Source of the DNA: Isohypsibius dastychi
Taxonomy: Eukaryota; Tardigrada; Eutardigrada; Parachela; Isohypsibiidae
Assembly (NCBI GenBank): GCA_034696485.1
Contig: JAQIWT010000353.1
Location: forward strand, 1-22,660
Direction of reading: 5' to 3'
DNA length: 22,660 bases
Part shown: positions 9,101-21,100 of the stretch, piece by piece
Layout: the number at the start of each line of letters is the position of its first letter
Numbering within the stretch: the first letter of the stretch is position 1
The notes under the pieces: generated by a model
Seen by the model: only the letters and a program-made list of their open reading frames with translations
Databases searched by the model: none
Told to the model about the DNA's origin: nothing
Translations under genes and position numbers: made by a program

Positions 9101-12100
9101 TCCCAGATCCCAGTCATCTTTATCTTCAACATGAACGCGTCCAATTTCGACATCGCTGGCTTTCCCCATGTAATTATAAACAGCCATCTCTTTACTTCCG
9201 GGAAACATTTCGTTGTCGTTGCGATCACCAATCGTCACCGTTAAGGTACTCGTTCCTACAAAACAAAATCATCAATATGATGATATCTCATATGCAGGCA
9301 ATATATAGAAGCTTCTAGTTCACACGATTCATATTTCTACTTCTGTAAAGATTAAATTAAACCAGTAAACCAACCAGACAATCCACCGACATCCTCGATA
9401 ATAATCGGCACGAAGTAGTATTTCTTTTCTTCTCGATCGAAAGTTTGCTTCGTGTAAATCAGAGCCGTTCCATTTCCACTTCCGGTTTTTTTGGGGACAA
9501 GGCGAAAGAAGTCAAAAGTGGGATTTCTATCGGCATTCGGTAAGCTGAATGTGAAGGGACCACCATGATTCATTCCGGAATCCGGATCAACGGCGCTAAG
9601 CTCAGCGATCAGCTGCTCGGGAGGTTCGTTTTCATAAACGACTGGAGCGTAGTCTTCAGCAAAATGGGGAGGATTGTCTACAATAAAAGCGAAAAATCCA
9701 ATACACGATTCAAGAAATATTTGGATTTTTTTGTGAAACCAGAATCTATATTTCCAGTTTCATATTTTAATAATCAAATACTGATAACCATATCTAATAC
9801 TCTAAAATTTTCACAATCCATATTTTGCTCATTTTTCCGTGCTTAAAAAAGCTGGTTATAGAGAACTCTGCTTATCGGAAAAATATTAATAATGCCAGCG
9901 GATTAAATTACATGTTTAATGATGTTGTTTATTTTAGGAATTCCTTTTCGAAAATAAATCGTTTACTGAACATTTTTTCTCAATCCATTTACCGTTAACA
10001 TCAAGCAGATGGACCGTCAGCGTGGCGGTAGCGGTCAACCGGGGCATGCCGTCATCCAGAGCCAGAATTTCAACATAGTGCGTTTCAATCTTCTCGCGAT
10101 CTAGACTCTGTTGAACCCGAACATGGCCGCTTGAATCAATGGTGAACTGACGTCCAGGATCTGTCATCCGCCGAATTTGATAAGAAACTTTTGACTTCCC
10201 GTCGTTGTCGGCATCCGTCGCTGTGAACGTGGCCAGTTCTTCTCCAACTTTAATATCTTCCAAAACCTTGAAAACCACAAAGAAAATAAAAAAGGAGAAA
10301 AAATGTAAAATCGAATGAGAAATGCTGAAGTCAAATCAATGGTCCTTTAATATTACAGAATTATCCGAACTGATTATTTACCTGGACGCGTTGATTAGGG
10401 TTGATGAATTTAGGTGGATTGTCGTTAATGTCGTTGAGTGAAATCTGGACCTGTGCGGTATCTTTGGGTTTGTTGAGATCTCCTTCATCGTTAACGAATA
10501 TTCTGAATTTAAATCCAGCCCGATCTCGTTCATTTTCAAAATCCAGTGCTTTGAGAACGAAGAGTGATCCGGAACCATCTTGGTTGGTTTTCATGTAGAA
10601 ATGCTCACATCCATACTCATCTCTTCCACAAGGCTGGAAAAAAGCAGGACACGTGAAAAGAAGTTTGATAAACCGCATAAACCATGAAATTACCTGAACG
10701 ATTCCGTATACGAAGTTGTTAGTGGTGTCGGCGTCGTTGACAGCAACATCCAGAACGGAATGATCAGGGAACACGTTTCCTGGAGTTTCATCAACAGACT
10801 GAGTGTACAGCTTCCGTTGAAACTTAGGTGGTGAGTCGTTCTCATCTTGGAGCTCAATACTCGCAGTCCCGGTTCCAGTTCTACCCCCGCCATCAGTCGC
10901 CCGCACCACTATGGAATACGAAGCGACAGTTTCACGATCGAGTCCGGCCCATGCAGTTTTGATGACGCCTGTATCTCCATCAATCTCAAAAATAGGCTGA
11001 CCATTGCTTCCCATGACATTCCGGAGGATATCATAACGAACGTGAGCATTCCGCTCGACGTTGGGGTCATCATAGTCCAATGCCGACATGGTCATCACAC
11101 GCGTTCCAACCGGTGAATTCTCCTTGACCATTCCAACAGTCTTCACAGCCGGAAACATTGGATCGTTGTCGTTGATGTCAATCAAACGAACTTGAACGTC
11201 GGCGTAACCTGGAAAATAGAAACCTTTGAGACATCTAGCCTATAACCGCGCGGTTGCTTCCATACCAGTCAATCCTTTTCCATCTTCATCTTTCGCCAAA
11301 ATCGTGAAAATCCACACAGGGTTGCCTTTAGGAGGGTCACGATCAAGCGGCTTGGTGATCAAAATTTTCGGGTAACGGTCATCAGAAATGACGAACACAT
11401 CACCAACTCCTTGACCAACCAACGAATATCTGATCGGGTCGTTTCTGGCAATGTCACCATCAACTGCATTGATAGCCGGACTGAAAGACAGCTCCTTGGG
11501 TAAACCACTGGCATCCTCCTAGAAACCAATAATTGTGCACAAATCGATTTTCAGAATTCCCATGTGCATACCTCCATAATCTGGGTGGTGTACACTTTGC
11601 TGGTGAATTGCGGAGCAATGTCATTGACATCCTGGACTATAATTTTCAGTCTGGTTTCATTCTGGTGAGCTCCATCGGAAACGACCAGGACTAGTTCATA
11701 GCTCATCAGAGTTTCGTAATCCAGTTCACCATTCAGATAAACCACGCCGGTTTGTGGCTGGACTGCAAACACTCCACCGACATTTCCTCTCGTAATTTGG
11801 TAACGAAGACTGTTCAGCTCATCTTTGTCTTTGGCAAGCACCTGAAAAAAAAGTCGGAATACAAACAAGAACACAAAGAACCGACAAACGAAACCTAGAT
11901 GCATAAGGATGTTCGACAGCGGCTCTAATTCACAACAGCAATTCCTGCATAGACCCACTAAATACTCATTCAAACATGTTTTATTTTCATGTTTCATTTT
12001 CAATGATAAATACACCTGGATCGCGCTCACAAGTTCAAATTTCTGAAACTCGCGGACAACTTTTGAAGCCTACTTTCATAATCCAGTATACAAGGACTCA

Positions 12101-15100
12101 TCTCTTTAAAGTTACCGATGATTTTCCCGTAGAATAAAAATGAACTGTGAAGCAGTATCATTACCTGCATGATTATATGGCCGACGGGAGCGCTTTCTTG
12201 AACGGTAGCTTCATAGAGTGGTTGCTCGAAAAACGGCACGTTGTCGTTTTTATCGCCGATTTCGATGCGAACATAGATTTGATTCTGATTCGGTCCTTGG
12301 ACGCCGGGAATAGCGGACGCAAATCCGTCAGAAGCAGTGACGGCCAAAGTGTATTTGGACTTGTTCTCTCGATCGAAACTGGACTTTGCTCGAATGGTGC
12401 CATCTTTCTGGTCGATTTCAAAATGACCCCAATCCCCGTTGGAGGAATCCGGATCGATTTTATAAGTAATTGCGCTGAAAAGGAAACAATTCAAATTCAT
12501 GAATTATTTGGCCAAACTCAAGTCTTCAGAAACTGAATACTGTAGTATTCAATCAACAACATTCTCAGTTTGTTCAAAAAAATATCTTCAGACAAGATCA
12601 CTGTACCGAAATTTCGGGTTAATATCAGAATCCTTGGCTTTGACTTGTCCAACGACGGTCATGGGCGGCTCATCCTCCAAAATGCTCAAAACAGGAGATC
12701 GTTCGAAAAGCGGGACTTCGTCATTTTGGTCGATTACGTCGATCACAATATTCACCGATTCATCCAGCTGCGGTTCCAGATCGTTCTTTGCCTGCGGGAA
12801 AAGAATTCAGAAATGACCAACAATTGTTCTTAACGTGTAATATAATCGAGTTAGACATTTAGCTTCTTGAATCACGTGGTTTATGAATGCTGTCTATTTA
12901 TATATGAAGCACATATGTAACACATTTATAATTTTTAATTTCTCAATTTGTTTTCACCTGAATGGTCAAATTGTATCGTGGCGTTGTCTCGTAATCCAGT
13001 GGTTTATAAACAATCAAATCAGCAATATCATCTCCGTTCTGGTCCTTCCTTCGTTGAAGCAGGAAGTGTTGATCTCGATTCCGGTCAAGAGTATTTCCGT
13101 TGAGGAGTTCATAGAATATTCGTTTATTCGCCGGAATCTCGGAAATGGCTTTGATTGTCGCAGCGATGTAGTTGCGCTGGATGGTTTCATTAATCGATAT
13201 CGATTTGGGGACTTGAACCCATTTTGGTGGGCGACTTGATACATCCGTCACTCGAATGGTCAACGGAACTCGACCACTCAAAGAACGTTCCCCTGAAACG
13301 AAATTCAGCGTGTTGAAGAAGCCCATCTCATTTCAAATTTTGTTTTCGGTTTTCAGATGCAAATCCCAAATGTACATTTGAGTGGACCTTACGGTTAAAA
13401 TTCGTTTCTCAAGAAATGGCCAACTGTAATTGGAAATTCAAAATGTTCAGTCATTTTCATTTTACCGTAATTGACCGAACCATAAAACGCCACACACTTC
13501 AACATTCTACAGCATTAATATGCTACACTCACCTTTATCGCTAGCCACAGCGACCATGTCATACTGCCTCGGCGAAGCCGGCAGAGAGTCCTTCAAATAA
13601 ATCCAACCAGTGTCTTTGTCGATCCCGAAAAGTTTTTGGCTCAGCTGATCAGGAGGATCCAAGGTATATCTGCAGAAAAAAACAAACAGATGATAGTTAC
13701 GGACATCAACTCTGATAAACAGTCAACTCACTCAATTTCCGAATTCCTTCCAGCGTCGGCATCCGTCGCAATGACAGCGATCACCGGTCCGCGCTTCCGG
13801 TCTTGCCTGACTGTCGTCTCATACTGTGTCCGTTCGAACACAGGCGGATTATCGTTTTCATCCAGTAGCTCCACTTGGAACGAGCATATTCCAATCAACG
13901 GTCTCATTCCACCGTCCTTAGCTATGACGGTAACACTAACATAACGACTACTCTCGCGGTCAAAGCGTCCCCTGGTGGTAATCACGCCACTTTCCGCATC
14001 GATGTCGAAACGCTGTGCCTGCTGAAAATCTTTTTCGATTTCGTAAGTGACATGACCGTTATTCCCAGAATCCTGATCTATCGCATGAACCTGCAAAATC
14101 ACAGAGAGAAATTTAAGTGTTTTAACAAAACGAAGTCAACGCAATACCCCATCTACCGCCGTCGACCTCTTGGATGGCAAAAAGCACTTATCAGCTGTAT
14201 ATTATAGTACACCCATAACCAGTAAGCCATTACGATAAACGAACATGTGTCTGTTCATCGGTCTTGAAGATGAGTTTTTCGACGCAATCGGCCCTCATTC
14301 TACATAGCTTACCAAGTGTACCTGTTCCAAGTTATCTACAGAACTAATTGTAAGGTGATGACCGATGGCAATAACTGATTCAAAGACAAAACTTTCTCGC
14401 AGTTCTCCCGTCTCTGGTCTTCGAGTGTCTCTCACAAGAAAAAGAATATGATACTACACAACAGGTGGTAAACAGCAAGGTTTGGAAATAAGGATTTTTC
14501 AATTTCTCAAGTTAGGCGTTTGGAACTGTGGAAATTCGAGATATCTGAAATTACGACCACATAATGCAAATGATATCAAACGAAAAAACTAATAAATCGA
14601 AAATTTCACGAAGTTTCATAATTTGAAAAGATATCGTTCACTGAACGGATTATGAAATATGGAAAGATCGGGCTTTTCACGATAACAACACCTGCATCGT
14701 CCACTTAAAGTTCGTTTTTGATTATCTTGTAACTTCTAACGTGCAAAAATAATAGACAAGGCTGACAAAACAAGAGCCTACTCGCTTTACAGCTATAAAA
14801 ATATTGCTGCTGGCTAATGACACTTCTTTGGATTATTATATGGGAAAAAAACATGAAAATCTCAAAGTTTCCACCCGAGGTACCGAGGTACCACCAAATC
14901 AAATTGAGGCTGAAATTACTCACTGTTGTGACGTAGGTTCCTTGCGGCTTTTCTTCCATGACCGTCGGACGTTTGCGTTCATATTCGGAGCAATTGGTAA
15001 AAACCGGTTTGTTGTCATTGACATCAGTAACACTAAAACAAACGAAGCAGTTAGTCAGGAAGTTCCAAATGGATTGCGCGTAAAAATAGGGTCAGATTCT

Positions 15101-18100
15101 GAAATGCGAAACCATACCTGACCACTACTAGTGCAGTGCTTGTATGTCGCAGCGAGTCGTAGCGATCTATGGCGCGTCCTTCCGGTACTCCACTACGCTC
15201 TTTGCAACATGATCCATCATCGGTCGCTGTCACGTTCAACTCGTACTTGTCCTGATCCAATTTCACTGGTTGACTCCACAGCTGGATGACACCTGTAATA
15301 AACCAGTGATGACTGCCAGTTTTTCGGAAAACAGTGAGCACTAGATATTTCGAGCTACTGTACATGTGATATTTGAAAATAAGAAGGAATATTTCACAAA
15401 CCAACCGAATGGGCTAAAATTCTAAGAAACCCTGCGGTTCAATTCTTCTGGGATCTTATGTCGCATCAAAGCAAGCTTTTTACCGGTGTCTTTGTCGATC
15501 ACAAATTGTCCAACAGCCGATCCTCCGCCGACAAAGCCATAGGTAACCTTATCCCCATCAATGTCAGTTGCATAAACCGTCGCAACCACCGCACTCGGTT
15601 GAGCATTCTCTTCTAAACTCGCACTGTAGATCGTCTGACTGAACGTGGGTACTTCGTCGTTGGTGTTGAAAGTCAGGATGCGGACAGTTGAAGTGCTGGA
15701 TCGAGGTGGCGAACCGCGGTCTGTTGCAATAACGTTGAATTCGTACTGCTTAATCCGGTCAGCGTCCAGACGAGCGGCGGGATATATCACACCGGCATTC
15801 CCCACTTTGCGGATGGTAAAGTTCGGGTCATTAACGGTGTAGACTACGTCACCGTTGTCACCTTCATCCGGATCCAACGCGGTAACTGAAATCAAGAAGA
15901 AGTGTTTTGTTGATCTAACTAGTGAAACTGCTGAACATGAATGATATGCCGTTCATCTATGTCATTGATAGAAAGGCATTTATGTCCAAGTCTACTTTGC
16001 AACTCTCCTGGAGTAAATCTCTTACCACTTAGAATGCTAGTTTCTTTTGATATGTCCTCAGAGATCCACTCTTGATAGATGGGCAGCGAGAACTTGGGCG
16101 CTGAAAAATGAGACGAACGTTGTTATGTATTCATCATCATCATCAGCCTCTAATCGGCCAAATGGTCAAATCTGCCTTACAATTGTCGTTAACGTCTTTC
16201 ACATTGACAGTCAGACGGACGGAAGTGCTCATGCCGCCATTCTCTTTAGCCAATAATGTCAATAAATAGGATCTGGGTTGGCGTGGGTCATCGTAATCCA
16301 GCGGCTTCTCCAAACTAATATCCCCAGAGCTCGGGTCGATTTTGAACATTTGAGTGTCGTCATTGTCCAGCGAGTAGACGATCTGTTTGTCCGCAAAGCT
16401 CCGAGCTCGCACCGAGATGATGCTGAAAGAAAAATCAATTAAACAAATATATGGACGACAATAAGTAATCCCTAGTCGATATGAAATTTGGGGATAAAGC
16501 TGAACCAAATAAAGTCTTAAGGAGTAAACATCCCTCAGGCCGATTTAATCGCTAATTGAACCGCTTTCCTTAATAAAAGAAGACAAGCAAGCTGAGCAAC
16601 ATGTTTTGAGATAACCCTGCACAGCAAATTGTAAAAAATTACTTTTTCATTTATTCTAAAAAGCAAACTGAGAGTTGATCGAAATTACTTTTCTCTGTAA
16701 CCAATTGTCAAACGAAACACAGAAACATTACTATACACCGTGGTAGATGTCTTAACCTCGTGTCTACCGAAATTTAACGCATTCCAGATTGATCTTTGGT
16801 TCTCGTGCATTAATAAAAGTTTTTCAAAACAACATGGATGATTCATTGACCAAAATAACTCGATTGATAAAGTCAATTAGAAAGTGATATTCGTAAGCTA
16901 CTTAACAACTCGTATGTCTATTTCCGGTTGGAAGAGAGGCGGCTTATTAATGTGGATCATCCCACGCGGTTATCAAGCAAAGAGCGCTCGTATTTCCACT
17001 TCATATTCTTCCGGACATCCTACCTCGATTTGGGCTGTTTATTCTCCGGAACGTTGACCGTGTATTGCTGTTCATAAAATTGTGGTGGCCTCCTGCCTCC
17101 CACAATGGACACGCGCTCATCCTCCGTGAACTGATTCTCCCCATTCCGATCTTCAGCACGCACGTAAATTACATATTCACGATCCTGCACAATATCCGGA
17201 GCGCCTTTGAATCTCACGTCACCAGTAACCTTTAAAAAAATATCATCTCATAGCAGTACGCTATATCAGTTCATTCAATCTACAAATTTTAAGCCAACCA
17301 AAAAAATCTTATCACCTTTTCTCTTGATTTCTAGTTTCGAACTACTCATGAACGATAAATCGATCTGACCAAAAATATCAGCTAACGACAAGCCTAATAC
17401 ATGTATGTTCAACCGTAAAACTAATAAAAAATAAAATCTAATGAAAAAATATCTAATAATCAAACATTAATGTTTATTATGAACATCGGAAAATAAGATT
17501 GAAAATATCGATGAGCAAATTTAAATATCAGGAACTCACAAAAAAATCGAGAAACAAACCAACAAGAAACGGAAAAGAATCAGTCTAAAGTATTTTCGAA
17601 TAAATTATAGAGCATGATTTCGGAGAGACCGTTATTTGACTAAACTCAATTGTAAGTCTTTGCTTTTAGGTAATTCCGGCAATTTCAATCTTCACCGGAA
17701 GTCATCACCAAGTTCTCTTGAAGTATTATTTCGTATGAGATTCCAATCAAACAGTATTTTTCTTTGTTTTTTTCGCTCGAGTGGAAAGCGATTAGTGACA
17801 AACCTCGTCGACGAGAAATCTGCCATCCGATTGATCTCGAACGAGCTTATATCGGATCAGCGCATTAGCGTCAGGATCAATGGCTTCCTTTGAACAAAAA
17901 TGCCAAATTAGATTGAAAACACTGCAATGCGGAGGAGGGAGAAGACATACGAGACGGAAGATGGGGTGGTTTTCCGCTGCATTAATCGGCACAACAGCTT
18001 GAAAAGGTCGCGGAGCATTTATGAAATGCGGGGGAGTATCGTTATCATCTTGAAGCTGAATCGTCACCCGCTGCGTGTTCACAACTGAAAACAAAAAACA

Positions 18101-21100
18101 TATACAATAAATTGTTCTTATGTACGCAGAAAATTATGAAAACAATCGCTGGAAAGAGTATTATCCACTTGAAGAGCCCTATTACCAAATTATTTCAGCG
18201 TTGTGTTTTCAAAATTTGATGTTTCAAAAACAAAAACCATGTTGCTTGCAAGAAAAGAAAATTGGTTTAAAAAATATGTTCAGAGCAATTTTTGATTGAT
18301 TTTCTCGACCGGAACAGTTTATTACGACGATTTCCATTTTCAATTGAAATTTTCTCCCGCACCAGTCCGATAAAACTCGAACTGAACTTAACGACAAACT
18401 CAAGAGGTCGACAATAATGATAACTGAACTAAACGCAACGAAACAATCGTTATACATTCATGCGGTTTGGAATCCATAATTCCTTCGAAACTGTATGGTT
18501 AATCGAAAATTCAGATTGATTCGCCTGCTGAGGAAAAGCGTAGATGACTGACGTCTATTAGTGAGCATTCCAACAACCGAGAAATAACAATTAGAGAAGT
18601 TCCACTTTCTTTTTCAAGACGAAACGGAAATAATCGATAGCTGGAGCAAAACACTAAAAAGTAAGGCGCTGGGAGTCAAGAAAGGTTTTTTAACCCGAGA
18701 CGAGAATCAGAGAAAATCCATGCTGGGATGAGCTGCGAGCGGCGAACATGATCGAGGAGATCATCGATTTGTCCCACTTTCCTGTTCTCATCCCAATTTT
18801 CAACCTACAAGCTGTTTTCCTACCCAGGAAAAAAACGTGGCGACGAGCACATTAGTTTTGGAATTTTTCCAGAACGAAAACAAAAATGACTACACTACAC
18901 CGAAATTAAATGGCAATGAAGACCGGAAAAGATCTCTGTTGTGGAAAATTAATCTGAACAAACTTGAGAAACAAACAGACCAGTGAAACATATAGTTTTT
19001 TTGCGAAAAATTATCGAACTTCAAGTAAATGGAAAACACCAAAAATTTTCCGAACAGAAGGTTCCAATGTCTTTTCAGGAAACGAGCTCGTGCCATACCA
19101 AGTTACCAACTAAGCAATCGATCAAGCATATGAGCAAGTATCCTTTTTCGTCCAGTGAACTTTGTGAAATTGCTGCAAGCTCTATAATCAGACAAGCTGA
19201 AGTTTACACTCCAAAAAACACACTCTGCTCACACTTTTCATTTTTTCGAACTGCAGCAACTGGAGCTGTTGCAGACCATTATTTCCGCCGGTTACACAAC
19301 ACCATCGTCAGTTGATCAAGTTTACAAAGTCAAAGAACTTCACGCAAAGATTACAAGTTACTTTGTTGAAGAAAATCAGTGGTCCGAAATTAGTTCTGCT
19401 CGAAACAAATACAATCACGTCTCAACTTGATCTCCAACCTCCCACAGACTCATCTCTTGAACAATCGCTCATTATTAACCGATTATATGCAAGGCATGTT
19501 TTTCTTCAAAACAAACTTTAAACGCACCCAAATGAACCAGTCTGCTCTGCATTCAACGTAAACTTGCGTTCGGGAAAATCAAAAATATTGTTGATGAAAA
19601 CTAGACTATGAAAAAACAGAAATTCTTTCAAATATTTCTTTTATTTCTTTTCCATCTCTATGAAAATAATAAGGCCATGAAAAATAAGCAGGCGGAATAA
19701 GCTGTCAAATTGGCCAAGCAGGAGGTCCCAAACGCCAGCCCTGCATAACGAATGAAAGATATAATCGAGTTATAATTCAGCTGTATGAAAAAGCGAAACT
19801 CCACAGATGCCCCGTCCATCGCATCGAATATTTAATAAACTATAAAAAGAAAGATGGATGGATGTGGCCGATGCACATCAATATTTACTCCATCGTCTCT
19901 ATTATCAATTCACAATCAAACGCAGTTTACGCCACCAAGGCCAAACCAGCTTCACCGCTTTCCGACAAAGTACCAAATCTGCTCTGCAATTGGAACACGA
20001 CACCTCGACTGCTTCATAAACCAAATAAACCGATTTGAGGGGCGAATAAGTTCAAAGAGCAACGGAAACACTCCAATCTTTAAAACGCAGCGCCTCAAAT
20101 CAAATCAGATACCGACTACCACCTGTTACAAATTTTGCAATCATACTTAGAATTCAAATAGAATTCAATAGAATTCAAAAAATCAAATTCACAGCAGAAT
20201 TCAAAACAATTAAATAGTCAGAAATTGGACGCATTAAAACAACTCAGTTTCATCACGTCCGTTGAAATTTCCAGTCATTCGAAAGCAATTCCTTCACACT
20301 CTGTCGGTTTTTTCTCACAAAATATGCAAGTGCTTATCTTGGTTATGAATATCGCGCTGAACTAATCCGAGCAACATCTGGACCGGAAACAGACACAACA
20401 ACAGAACCGCTGGAGAAACTAGGACATTCGTCTATTAATCAATCATGAAGACAAGTTAGACCTGACAGTAACATAAATTTAATTAGCACCCATAATTATC
20501 AGGTATTCAACAGTAGTTATTAGAAAGAAAAAGTTGTCACTATAAATCAGTGGCAATTTTCACGTGAACAAAATAATCAATATACTCAAAAAGCGTCAAG
20601 AGAGGAGTGCAATTTCTACAGCTTTTTGGGTCAGCTTGATGAATTCATAACAAGCATGTGAAAATACAATCGAAGGGAAGAAACTTGTTTCTTAGTTAGT
20701 ATCACAGGTGAAAACAACCGCCAAAAAAGAAGATTCAAAAAAGATAATAATTTGAAAAATGCAGGCATTAAAAATCCCTAACAATTAAACGAAAGAAAAT
20801 TCTGAACGCAGTTGTCTTTTATGAGAATAATTGGTCTTAAATTATAAGGCTCTACAATGTTTTCTAGGTCAGGCTGACAAAAACACACATTTGAGGGGCA
20901 CCATGTGTAAACTGCAGAGTGCAGACCCTCCATTGATCGGCAATCGTGTTTTCTCAACTCTATCCCTTCATATGAAGGGAATATTCTATGCATAGAATAA
21001 GAAACATGTTTCAAGAGGCGATTAGATTTGGATTTCACACCATCCGCCATCCCCAACTTGGAACATACAGCCCCATCAACGCTCCACATTGCCCTACTTT

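Noticed and set aside
9375-14090. Mutually exclusive alternative exons as in fly N-cadherin
   Set aside because: The introns are too short to hold duplicate exons and no second copy of any exon was seen.
16131-16146. Short ATC microsatellite in a cadherin intron
   Set aside because: Only about five units; common background.
19854-20150. 98-codon plus-strand open frame inside cadherin intron 1
   Set aside because: Its composition is low in structure, there is no recognisable motif, and it ends in the GAATTCAA repeat.
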